Source: Candidatus Gastranaerophilales bacterium (GTDB lineage Bacteria; Cyanobacteriota; Vampirovibrionia; Gastranaerophilales; Gastranaerophilaceae). Taken from it: DNA of 7,895 nucleotides. Positions 1 to 7,007 of the stretch are shown piece by piece. The notes under the pieces are model-generated. The model was not told the origin of the DNA. It searched no databases and saw nothing but the letters and a program-made list of their open reading frames with translations. Position numbers and translations under genes: made by a program. Each line of letters begins with the position of its first letter. Within the stretch, counting starts at the first letter, position 1. Location of the stretch: positions 1 to 7,895 of the forward strand of contig UNSK01000069.1 in NCBI GenBank assembly GCA_900552525.1, in the 5' to 3' direction.

Positions 1-661
1 CAAAAAAGATAGAACAATTTTAAATTCAGAAGGAATTAAATTTTCAACGGAGCTATATAGGAAAGATTTAATACAAAAAGAATTATCCATTCATTGCATT
101 GCACCAACAGAACAAGAAATTGATAAGTATATAGATTTATTTCAAGCTTTTTTAGAAAAGAAATTTCCTGCTTCAGAGTTATACTTAGATTCAGGAAAAC
201 ATAATATTATTTCTACTGCAATATGTATCAAATTTGGTGAAAATAATATCATTCTAGGAGGAGATGTAGAAAATCAAGCCTGGTCAAATGCAATGAATAT
301 AGAAAGAGGACAAGAATATACTTGTTGTAATTTAGCTTTATTGAAAGCTCCGCATCACGGTAGTGAAACTGCATATTTAAAAGAAAATTGGAATAATTGG
401 GGGCAAGATTTTCGTACAGCAGTCACAACATATAATAAATCAGGATTACCAAAATCACAAGGTATTCAAAATATTTTAAATCACACAAAGAATATTTACA
501 TTTTAAAAGACATACATAATAATTTGCTGTTAGGCGAAAAACTAAGGTTAATGTCTGGTAAGTTAAAAAGTCAAGAAGATATAACAACTTGTTCTAAAGC
601 TACAAGTCATATTAAATTTAGCATTAATCTAAATGGCGATATTGAGCAGGAATGGTTATAA
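1..661 (+). CDS. ComEC-type MBL-fold metallohydrolase, C-terminal part (5' end outside window)
   Basis: The reading frame is open from base 2 to the TAA at 659-661 (219 codons), so the start lies off the left edge. Two metallo-beta-lactamase-fold signatures of the ComEC/Rec2-type subgroup are visible: ILGGDVE, with the metal-ligand Asp at 263-265, followed by a Trp, and LKAPHHGS, with the paired His at 353-358. The N-terminal HxHxDH motif would be upstream and cannot be seen. Proteins of this type are metal-dependent hydrolases, often acting on phosphoesters or nucleic acids; stand-alone copies without the ComEC membrane channel are common in accessory islands. No membrane segment is visible in the part present. 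It ends with a polar tail of about 100 residues that I do not recognise. The gene converges on the leftward CoiA-like operon. The MBL fold is a firm call; substrate and role are unknown. Confidence 0.82.
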   Translation, partial: KKDRTILNSEGIKFSTELYRKDLIQKELSIHCIAPTEQEIDKYIDLFQAFLEKKFPASELYLDSGKHNIISTAICIKFGENNIILGGDVENQAWSNAMNIERGQEYTCCNLALLKAPHHGSETAYLKENWNNWGQDFRTAVTTYNKSGLPKSQGIQNILNHTKNIYILKDIHNNLLLGEKLRLMSGKLKSQEDITTCSKATSHIKFSINLNGDIEQEWL

Positions 662-853
662 AATTTGTGTATCAATTTTTTAATGTAATCTAACACCTCA
701 TTTATAAAGCTACCCTGATTACATGTTTCAATATATGTTAAAGCATTCTTACACAAATCTAATGGATTCATATATGTAGCAATGCCATTGCTTACCAAAT
801 ACTACAAACTCTCTTATTGAATCCTTAAATGTTTTACGAGTTAATTCTGACAT
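607..853 (-). pseudogene. Possible frameshifted small ORF downstream of the CoiA-like gene
   Basis: Between the CoiA-like stop (870) and the MBL stop (661) no intact gene exists, but two leftward frames look coding in succession. Frame A starts with ATG at 853-851 and reads MSELTRKTFKDSIREF..., stopping at 749. From about position 798 a second frame reads YMNPLDLCKNALTYIE and a further helix-like stretch, INEVLDYIKKLIHKF, down to a stop at 607. Moving forward by one base near 790-798 would join them into one protein of roughly 80 residues. This is consistent with a one-base insertion, a two-base deletion or, less likely, recoding. The last part overlaps the 3' end of the convergent MBL gene. 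It would be the third gene of the coiled-coil/CoiA operon. No family is recognised. The alternative is that both frames are chance AT-rich ORFs. Confidence 0.3.
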
Positions 854-869
854 TTTTGTCCACTCTCTT

Positions 870-1667
870 TTAAAACCTTCTATGCTTTCTTGAATAATAA
901 CGAGGTCTAGCATAAGAAACCCTTGGAATAACAACCATATTAGTCTGTTTTTGCAATAACTGTTGAGTTTTTATTATGTTTTCAATTAAATTTTTAAAAT
1001 ATGTAGTAATATTGCCGTTTTTACAAGTTTGTACAAATTGTTCTCTTGAACACAGTATTACTATAGACTCATTATTTAATTTCTCAGGAATTAAACAATA
1101 AAGATAATTTCTTAAATCTTGATTATTTATCAAATGCTCTGTACCCATAAAATCAAATATCACAGGTACAGAAGAATTTAACCAATCTTTTGGAAATAGT
1201 TTATTTGCATAATGAATACAAAAAATGCCTTGTCCTATTTGCCTTAATAATGTATGTCCATTTATAAGTCGTTTATAATCATTTTTCAGCCTTGTACCGT
1301 CAACTACCCAAAGCATATTTCTGTAAAAATTTTCCCTTGAATCTCGTTCTTCTGTTTTTATATGTGAATGCTGAAACTCTATAACTAAGCCTTGGTCTGT
1401 ACAAACATCTGCAATATGATTCTCACTCGTTTTATTATCAGTAAATATTTTTTCTTGCCATTCAAAAGGAAAACAGTTTTTCCAATTTCTATGCCATTCT
1501 GTTTCGTTTTCCCACCATTTGTCACAGGTAACTTTTGATTTATGAGCCCAATGATTCATTTTCTTTGAACCGCATTTTGCAATTACAGGCTCTCCACAAG
1601 CAGGACATATCCCTTTTAAACCTTTTTGAGCCTCTATTTTTTCATTATTTACAAGAGCAAATCGCAT
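870..1667 (-). CDS. CoiA-like zinc-ribbon and nuclease-domain protein
   Basis: This 265-residue protein resembles the competence protein CoiA-like family. An N-terminal zinc-ribbon-like segment has C21, C24, C32 and the NHWAHK histidines (H39, H42). It is followed by a predicted PD-(D/E)xK-type nuclease core with the family signature HIADV...GLVIEFQHSHI, giving D87, E97 and Q99 as likely metal-site residues. The C-terminal half (about 135-240) is unassigned, and the tail is very basic (RPRYYSRKHRRF), which would suit nucleic-acid binding. CoiA itself promotes recombination of incoming single-stranded DNA during transformation, but CoiA-like proteins on mobile elements have no settled role. 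The start is supported by AAGGTG a few bases upstream, overlapping the stop region of the preceding coiled-coil gene only 8 bp away, so the two are almost certainly co-transcribed and probably coupled. The family call is good; a defence or recombination role is inference. Confidence 0.8.
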   Translation of the reverse strand: MRFALVNNEKIEAQKGLKGICPACGEPVIAKCGSKKMNHWAHKSKVTCDKWWENETEWHRNWKNCFPFEWQEKIFTDNKTSENHIADVCTDQGLVIEFQHSHIKTEERDSRENFYRNMLWVVDGTRLKNDYKRLINGHTLLRQIGQGIFCIHYANKLFPKDWLNSSVPVIFDFMGTEHLINNQDLRNYLYCLIPEKLNNESIVILCSREQFVQTCKNGNITTYFKNLIENIIKTQQLLQKQTNMVVIPRVSYARPRYYSRKHRRF

Positions 1668-1675
1668 ATTACACC

Positions 1676-3157
1676 TTAATTTGTATTATCAGAAACTACT
1701 TTTTGTTTATCAATAAGAGTATTAGCTATTAAGCCTTCGTTAATCTTATTCGCTTGAATGGCTTTTTGTTCATCTATTGCATTTACGATTGGCGAACAAA
1801 TTTTACCAATTAAAGGCATCTGTGCAAGATTTTGTATAGATTCCGTTAGCTTAACACTATTATTGACTATATCCATAATAGGATGGTCAGGCTTATTATA
1901 TCCTTTAATTAACTTACCAGGATTTTGAGAGTTCATTGAAACAACAGAGTATAACAACCTTGATTTTAAATCTTTAGCTATTTTTTCATCCTCAATATTT
2001 TCTATCTGTTTTGATAGACCTTCAAAAGTTTTGCTTAAAGATTCTTTATATGTATATTCTTCAATTAATCTTTTAGATAGGTTCATTCTTTTGTTTGCAG
2101 AATATGCTAGCCAAAAAACAGGAGCATAAAGAGCTAAAACAGCACTCATGATTTTAGGAGTATCATTGATAATTGTTTGTATTTCATAATTTAAGCCGAA
2201 AAACATATAGCATGTTAAACTAATTGGTACAAGCGAAATAAACACCATCCACTTAATTGCACTCTTAAAAGCTTTGTAAGCTGATTGCATTTCTTGTTCT
2301 TCGCTTTCCCTTTTTGCTTGATATGCAGAACTCAATCCTGCAGTCATTGCTTGAGGCAGCAATGACTCAATTTGTGCAATTAAATCGTTATATTTTTTCT
2401 TCATATCTGAAATAAAGTTATCTATTTCTCCTGTTTTATCAATTTGATATTCTTCAATTTCACTTTTTGTATTATTAAATGTTTCGCTTAATTCATCAAA
2501 AGTTTGCTCTAATTCCTGTTTTAATCCATCAATTTTTGTTTCTTCTCCAGTTTCAGAGTTCTTTTTGACATATCCAGTTATTTGATTTCTAACTTTTGTT
2601 ATTTCAACTTTTTGTTTGGAAGATAATTCAAATAAACTTTCAATTTCTTGTTGCGTGCTTAGAACTTCTGTTTGTTTTTCTTTAACAGAATTTCTAAGAG
2701 TTGTTATCTCATTAAGGATTGTTGTACTATTTTTAATGTTTGTTATTAATGGTTGAAGTTCTGTATTAGTATTTTGAAGATTATTTTGAATTGTTAACAA
2801 ATTTTTCTCTTTTTGCTCAATAGCTTTGAGCTGTGCATTTATACTTTTTTTAGATTCAATATTTTCATTTGTTAATTCTTGCATTTTAACAAGATTAGTT
2901 TGTACATCGGTAAAATATTTATCAATTTCTTCTTTTCGTTCTTTTGCCCTATTTTTGAAAAAAGCAGCATCTTTTGATGCTTGTTTTACATCTTTAACAT
3001 CTTGGGACAATGGAGTTTGTAATTCCTTTAATTCATCAGAAAAAGTTTTAGTACTGGTCTTAATAACCTCCTGCAAATCTTTAATTATTTTTTCTTGTTC
3101 AAGAAGTTTTTCCCACAATTTTTTTCTTTCATCATCTAAATAATTAATATCAACCAT
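1676..3157 (-). CDS. Coiled-coil protein with two central membrane segments, function unknown
   Basis: The protein has 493 residues. Residues 1 to about 260 are highly charged, Glu/Lys/Gln/Asn-rich and read as long coiled coils. A conserved-looking hinge, IESLLPQAMTAGLSSAY (263-279), follows. Two hydrophobic segments at about 302-322 and 335-353 would form a membrane hairpin. After it comes an amphipathic charged helix, KRLIEEYTYKESLSKTFEGL (362-381), and a tail containing HPIMDI (425-430). No Walker, nuclease or peptidase motif is visible. I recognise the general type, a cytoplasmic coiled-coil sensor or scaffold anchored in the inner membrane, but cannot name a function. The start is fixed by AGGAG 6 bases upstream of ATG. 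It is the first gene of an operon with the CoiA-like nuclease 8 bp downstream, so the two products probably act together. Membrane anchoring next to a nuclease is compatible with a defence module, but this is inference. Confidence 0.8.
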   Translation of the reverse strand: MVDINYLDDERKKLWEKLLEQEKIIKDLQEVIKTSTKTFSDELKELQTPLSQDVKDVKQASKDAAFFKNRAKERKEEIDKYFTDVQTNLVKMQELTNENIESKKSINAQLKAIEQKEKNLLTIQNNLQNTNTELQPLITNIKNSTTILNEITTLRNSVKEKQTEVLSTQQEIESLFELSSKQKVEITKVRNQITGYVKKNSETGEETKIDGLKQELEQTFDELSETFNNTKSEIEEYQIDKTGEIDNFISDMKKKYNDLIAQIESLLPQAMTAGLSSAYQAKRESEEQEMQSAYKAFKSAIKWMVFISLVPISLTCYMFFGLNYEIQTIINDTPKIMSAVLALYAPVFWLAYSANKRMNLSKRLIEEYTYKESLSKTFEGLSKQIENIEDEKIAKDLKSRLLYSVVSMNSQNPGKLIKGYNKPDHPIMDIVNNSVKLTESIQNLAQMPLIGKICSPIVNAIDEQKAIQANKINEGLIANTLIDKQKVVSDNTN

Positions 3158-3163
3158 TTCTTA

Positions 3164-3168
3164 CTCCT
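3164..3168 (-). promoter_or_regulatory. Ribosome binding site of the coiled-coil membrane protein gene
   Basis: On the minus strand AGGAG lies 6 bases before the ATG at 3157-3155. This is a canonical Gram-positive-type Shine-Dalgarno sequence and fixes the start of the gene. Confidence 0.75.
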
Positions 3169-3188
3169 AAATTCTTAATTTATCCCTT

Positions 3189-3217
3189 ATTATCATTATT
3201 TACTATAATTTTGTCAT
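3189..3217 (-). promoter_or_regulatory. Likely promoter of the coiled-coil/CoiA-like operon
   Basis: Read on the minus strand, ATGACA (3217-3212) is separated by exactly 17 bases from GATAAT (3194-3189). Each hexamer is one mismatch from the sigma-A consensus (TTGACA and TATAAT, with position differences at the first base or bases). Transcription would start about 25 bases before the gene's ATG, leaving room for the AGGAG site. This suggests the cargo operon can be expressed independently of the integrase upstream. The region is very AT-rich, so a chance match is possible. Confidence 0.5.
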
Positions 3218-3223
3218 GTTGAG

Positions 3224-3245
3224 AAAAATTAATATTTTATTAATT
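3224..3245 (-). terminator. Weak terminator-like hairpin after the integrase gene
   Basis: Just past the integrase stop, the minus strand carries an 8-bp perfect stem AATTAATA / TATTAATT with a 3-base loop (3245-3227), followed by three further T residues. The stem is all A/T, so it would be a weak intrinsic terminator at best. It lies between the integrase and the promoter of the next operon, which is where a terminator would be expected. Chance is a real alternative in such AT-rich sequence. Confidence 0.25.
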
Positions 3246-3265
3246 ATTTGAACAATTATAAGAAC

Positions 3266-4642
3266 TTAAGAACTAACTTTTAACCTTTGATAAAACTCAT
3301 CCATTTTATTCGCAACTTGTGCTTCTTTCGATTTAATTATGTGCGAGTACGTATTCAAGGTTACATTTTTATCAGCATGTCCTAATCTTCCGCTTACGGT
3401 TACAATATCCTCACCTGATGAGATTAGCAAACTTGCGTTTGTATGTCGGAGTTGGTGAAAGGTTATTTTCGGCAAATTATGACGTTTTAAAAAGTTTGTA
3501 AACCACTTGTAAGGTCGTTGCGTGCTTATTGGTTTTCCATCTTCATGCAGGAATACATATTCACCATTTTGCCAAGCCGTTCCAAATTTCAATCGGTTTT
3601 CTGTCTGTTGCTTTTTGTATTCTTTCAAAAAAGATATTACCGTCTTAGAAGCAGTTACAATTCTCATGCCTGCATCAGTTTTTGGTTTTCCCTCTACATC
3701 TCCAATTCCTGCAATATAATGTCTTTGCTTATTTATGCTAATTTCGCAGGTGTTGAAGTTAATATCTTCCCATTTTAAGCCCGTAAGTTCACCCTCTCTC
3801 AAACCGATATCTATCGCAAGATAAATCATTGTCATATACATCAAAGGTTCACTACTTAACGTATTTAACATTTCAGCAACTTGTTCATCATTGTAATACT
3901 TAGCTTTAGGCTTTGTTACTTTTTGAAGTTTTGCACGTTCAGCAGGATTGTTCATTAAGATATTCCAATCAACTGCAGTTGATAATATTGAATGAATTAC
4001 AATATGGTGATTACGAACCGTTTTTCTTGTTAATTTCTTTTCTGTATCTCCTTTAAACATTCTATGGAAATCTAACTTATAGATACGGCAAAGTTTTTGA
4101 GCAGTTGCATAATTAGTTGCCATACCCGTTTTTAATCTTCTACAAGTTTTAGAAGATATACTAGTCGTTTTAATTATATGTGCAATTGTTAACGGTTCAA
4201 GATATTTTATTAGAGATTTTGTTGGTGTAAACCTGCCATCCAATCTCGCACCTTCTTCGTCAAGACTATTGTAAAATTGTATCAAGTGATGTGGTTGCAA
4301 TTTGTTAAGTGTAATATGTCCTATTACAGGCAATATCCTGTTAAGTATGATTTTGTATGATACTAGAGTTGTAGGAGCTAAGTTTTTCTCTGCATAATCA
4401 GCAAGCCATTTTTCTGTAAATTCTGCAAATGTAATTTTGCCTCCATCCAAGTATATCCCATTTTCTATTTCTTTTTGAAACAACACACAGAGAGCATTCA
4501 ATTCTTTTTGTCGCTTACTTTCTGACATGTTTTCAGGCAATTTAACGGTTTTTGAAACTCTCCTGTGCTTGCCACTAGAATCATATCCCATTGATACCAC
4601 TATTTTATATGAATTTTTAGACTTTTGTTCGTAATATGCCAT
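3266..4642 (-). CDS. int: Tyrosine recombinase/integrase with an inserted HTH-like segment
   Basis: This 458-residue tyrosine site-specific recombinase would integrate and excise the element. Residues 1-70 look like the arm-type DNA-binding domain of phage and Tn916-like integrases; a SAM-like core-binding region follows from 71. The catalytic domain (about 246-440) holds the expected set: R282 in GLREGEL, K321 in GKPKTDAG, H396 and R399 in FHQLRH, H422 in GRLGHAD, and the nucleophile Y432 in LNTYSH. All catalytic residues are present, so it should be active. The core-binding region is unusually long: residues about 151-197 (from LTIAHIIKTT to DFHRMFK) look like an inserted Cro/CI-type helix-turn-helix, and the total length exceeds the 380-400 residues usual for this group. 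The start is supported by AGAGGT 5-7 bases upstream. It follows the replication gene after a gap of 174 bp containing a large dyad, and may act there or nearby. Confidence 0.95.
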   Translation of the reverse strand: MAYYEQKSKNSYKIVVSMGYDSSGKHRRVSKTVKLPENMSESKRQKELNALCVLFQKEIENGIYLDGGKITFAEFTEKWLADYAEKNLAPTTLVSYKIILNRILPVIGHITLNKLQPHHLIQFYNSLDEEGARLDGRFTPTKSLIKYLEPLTIAHIIKTTSISSKTCRRLKTGMATNYATAQKLCRIYKLDFHRMFKGDTEKKLTRKTVRNHHIVIHSILSTAVDWNILMNNPAERAKLQKVTKPKAKYYNDEQVAEMLNTLSSEPLMYMTMIYLAIDIGLREGELTGLKWEDINFNTCEISINKQRHYIAGIGDVEGKPKTDAGMRIVTASKTVISFLKEYKKQQTENRLKFGTAWQNGEYVFLHEDGKPISTQRPYKWFTNFLKRHNLPKITFHQLRHTNASLLISSGEDIVTVSGRLGHADKNVTLNTYSHIIKSKEAQVANKMDEFYQRLKVSS

Positions 4643-4753
4643 TGTTACCTCTATTGTTTATTATCACTAATTTATCAGCTATAAGCACTCATTTTCTTAA
4701 GTTCATTTCTCCCACTAGCAATTCAGACTCAAAATAAGTTCAAAATATATACC

Positions 4754-4808
4754 GATATACTGATACTACTGATACTTATATAGTAGTATCAGTAGTATCG
4801 GATATATC
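4754..4808. repeat. Six-half-site dyad between replication gene and integrase
   Basis: A perfect inverted repeat with 15-bp arms, GATACTACTGATACT (4762-4776) and its complement (4785-4799), flanks an 8-base spacer. The left side is itself a perfect tandem 9-bp repeat, TACTGATAC at 4758-4766 and 4767-4775. A further, degenerate pair (GATATA at 4754-4759, TATATC at 4803-4808) extends the symmetry outward, giving six half-sites at 8-9 bp spacing around a centre near 4781. Such phased half-sites are typical of protein binding sites: integrase arm sites, Rep iterons or an operator. It lies 9 bp past the stop of the primase-helicase gene. As a leftward terminator it would be poor, since the stem is AT-rich and no T run follows. 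The structure is certain; its role is inferred. Confidence 0.85.
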
Positions 4809-4816
4809 AGTTATTT

Positions 4817-6769
4817 TTATGCCCATAGGATATAATCATCTGCGAATTTAACACCTAAATGAAACTTGTGTACTCGTCTGCCGTTACTGCCATTAGCACT
4901 AGGAGCCGTATAGATGATACTATCTACTTCTTGCATTAAATCTGCATATTTCCGCAATTTCCGTCCTATGGATTCAGGTTTTTCATCAAGCTTTATATTA
5001 CATTTTTCGATAAATGCATTGAGAAGTTCTTGTGCTGTTCCTCTCCAATCCGCATCTATTTCAATTAATTTACGTAATGCTTTAATAATAGGGTCATTAG
5101 TATATTCTTTTACCTCTCGTTTCTTCGCTTGTATTTCAGCATTACCCTCACAAGTCCATTGACAAGTAGATTTGTCGAAGCTTAGGTACAGCTCATCAAA
5201 TTCTACATCTCTACCAGTTATATGTAATTTTGCCTCATTTGATTCTCTACAATCTTTATCTAAAATGAAAATTGTATCAGCAACGCCCATAATTCCGTTT
5301 GTTCCTGATATTTTGTTGAAAACATCCGCATCTTTCTGCTTTCGCAAATGATGAACTAATAAGACGGTAATATTATATTTGTCAGCGAAGCTTTTCAGCA
5401 TACCAACCTCTCTGTAATCTGCTGCATACGCCCCCTCTTGTCTACTAGCACCCGTTCTGATTTTCTGCAAAGTGTCAATCGCTATGAGCTTAGTATTGGG
5501 GTGTTCTTGCATATGTTTTTCCAACATATCTATTAATCCATTGGCTAAAGAAGGTGCTTTGATTGCAAAGTTAAAATTTTCAGGAATTTCATTTTTGCCA
5601 AGAATTTTTTCTAAACGATTTTTTAATCTATGACGACTATCTTCTAAAGCTAGGTATAGACTTTCGCCTTTATTTGTACAATAGCCCAAGAAATCTGTAC
5701 CCGTTGCAACACTAAGGCAAATTGCTAAAGTAAGCCAACTTTTACCTGATTTCGGTTGAGCTACAACAAGAGCCAATCCTTGAGGTAGAAAATTTTCCAT
5801 ACACCAATTTATTGGAGCGAGTTTTTGAGTTATTAGTTGTTTGGCAGAGATAAGTTCAAGTTGTTGATTGCCTCTTAGGTCGGCATTTTTACCTCTTGGT
5901 AATTTACAAAGTTCAAGCTTAAAGTAATCAATCGCTTGTTTTTGTGATAAATTTCTCGTTGCCATAAGGTAATCTATTATTGAACCTCCTGCACCTCCGT
6001 GAGCTCCAAAACATTTGAATGTTTTTGTCTTTGTATAATAGATAAAATCATCGCAATGTCCGCATATAGGACAGTTTTTGTACATAATGTATGTTTTAGT
6101 TTTGCGTGTCATTTCTCCGCATTCTTCATTTAGCAAACTTTCAAAGTCAAAATCCGCTTTCAATTTATCTAATTCTGTTGATTTTTCTTTTACAGGAACT
6201 ATTGTTTTTTCACTAAGTTCCAAGATTTTATCAAACGATACAATTTTATCTAGTATTTTAACTTTTTTATTTGTCCCAAAGAAAATTCTATCAGCATTGA
6301 CGCAACTTTTATCTGCTTGCGGAAACAATGCTACAAGCGTAGAAGCAATAAGCAATCTTTTGTTTTCGTCTTTTACAGATTCATTCAATTTAAACAGAAG
6401 TCTGTATTTTGGTTTTTCTTCAGAATTTGAAAAAGTTTTGTAACATAGCATCGGAAGAATTTCATTATCTTTACATATTTGGATAGCCTCTTTTGGAGTG
6501 AGTATTGGTAAGTTCTTATCGTTGTTGTCAATATCAACACCAAAAATTTGTTGCTCTTTCCAATTTGAAGCTCCTAATCCTCCTTCAAGAATGCCTAGAC
6601 TAAAAGATTTGCCTTGCTCTATTTCAGTTGCAAGTTCCTTAGTGGTTAGGAACTGAGCCTGACTATTTTGTGTACGGGTTTTAATACCACCAATGTCATT
6701 ACTTTCAGGTTTTTGCGTAAATGCTTTGCTATCAATTTGTACTAAAAATTTAGTGTCTGGTTTTGTCAT
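4817..6769 (-). CDS. Primase-like/RepA-type helicase replication protein
   Basis: This 650-residue multidomain protein is probably the replication initiator of the element. Residues about 50-180 resemble a diverged archaeo-eukaryotic-primase-like domain: FGVDIDN (D79, D81) supplies the DxD, followed by PKYRLLFKL and ADRIFFGT. A clear motif-II histidine is not seen, so primase activity is uncertain. Residues 233-257 form a zinc finger like that of DNA primases (CPIC...FKCFGAHGG: C233, C236, C253, H257). Residues 320-530 are a RecA/DnaB-type RepA helicase: Walker A AQPKSGKS (337-344), Walker B KLIAIDTL (D432), and VLLVHHLRK (467-477). About 555-640 may be a winged-helix domain. AGGAG lies just before the ATG, inside the end of the excisionase gene, which it overlaps by 20 bp, indicating translational coupling. 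The ATPase assignment is firm; the primase part is likely. Confidence 0.88.
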   Translation of the reverse strand: MTKPDTKFLVQIDSKAFTQKPESNDIGGIKTRTQNSQAQFLTTKELATEIEQGKSFSLGILEGGLGASNWKEQQIFGVDIDNNDKNLPILTPKEAIQICKDNEILPMLCYKTFSNSEEKPKYRLLFKLNESVKDENKRLLIASTLVALFPQADKSCVNADRIFFGTNKKVKILDKIVSFDKILELSEKTIVPVKEKSTELDKLKADFDFESLLNEECGEMTRKTKTYIMYKNCPICGHCDDFIYYTKTKTFKCFGAHGGAGGSIIDYLMATRNLSQKQAIDYFKLELCKLPRGKNADLRGNQQLELISAKQLITQKLAPINWCMENFLPQGLALVVAQPKSGKSWLTLAICLSVATGTDFLGYCTNKGESLYLALEDSRHRLKNRLEKILGKNEIPENFNFAIKAPSLANGLIDMLEKHMQEHPNTKLIAIDTLQKIRTGASRQEGAYAADYREVGMLKSFADKYNITVLLVHHLRKQKDADVFNKISGTNGIMGVADTIFILDKDCRESNEAKLHITGRDVEFDELYLSFDKSTCQWTCEGNAEIQAKKREVKEYTNDPIIKALRKLIEIDADWRGTAQELLNAFIEKCNIKLDEKPESIGRKLRKYADLMQEVDSIIYTAPSANGSNGRRVHKFHLGVKFADDYILWA

Positions 6770-7007
6770 ATTTGTCTCCTTTCAAAATTATATTCTTCGT
6801 ACTGTTGCTATCTGGTACTGTTGCATTATCGCCGTTGTTCAGATAGTTAATTAAACTGTCCACATTCACAAGATACTTGACTCCTGAGCGAACATATTTG
6901 ATTTTGTCCTGTAGGACTAGTTTTCGTACATGGTACTTTGTTAGCCCCACAATTTTTGATGCCTCTGAAATAGTTTTTATTTCAGGAATTAATGTTCTAT
7001 TTTGCAT
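6750..7007 (-). CDS. xis: Excisionase-like HTH DNA-binding protein
   Basis: This 85-residue protein starts MQNRTLIPEIKTISEASK and contains a winged/MerR-type helix-turn-helix: SEASKIVGLTKYHVRKLV, then the wing IKYVRSGVKYLVNVDSLINYL. This is the typical pattern of the small excisionase-family proteins found next to integrases of Bacillota elements. Such proteins bend DNA at the attachment site and direct Int towards excision, and many also act as transcription regulators. The frame is open further upstream to an ATG at 7064-7062, but AAAGGAG lies 5 bases before the ATG at 7007-7005 and the fold begins there, so the short start is chosen. The polar tail after residue 58 is unstructured-looking. 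It overlaps the replication gene by 20 bp and is the first gene of the leftward operon facing the divergent repressor. The name is given by family resemblance only. Confidence 0.8.
   Translation of the reverse strand: MQNRTLIPEIKTISEASKIVGLTKYHVRKLVLQDKIKYVRSGVKYLVNVDSLINYLNNGDNATVPDSNSTKNIILKGDKYDKTRH

Noticed and set aside
683..724. 8-bp inverted repeat ATGTAATC / GATTACAT between the convergent genes, considered as a terminator
   Set aside because: A 26-base gap, no GC content and no T run; inside possible coding sequence and easily expected by chance.
2826..3143. Rightward ORF of 105 residues opposite the coiled-coil gene
   Set aside because: Ser/Phe-rich antisense shadow of a Glu/Lys-rich coiled-coil sequence; no ribosome site or recognisable motif.
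6078..6443. Rightward ORF of 121 residues opposite the replication gene
   Set aside because: Antisense shadow of a gene with clear domains; low-complexity Ser/Leu/Phe composition.
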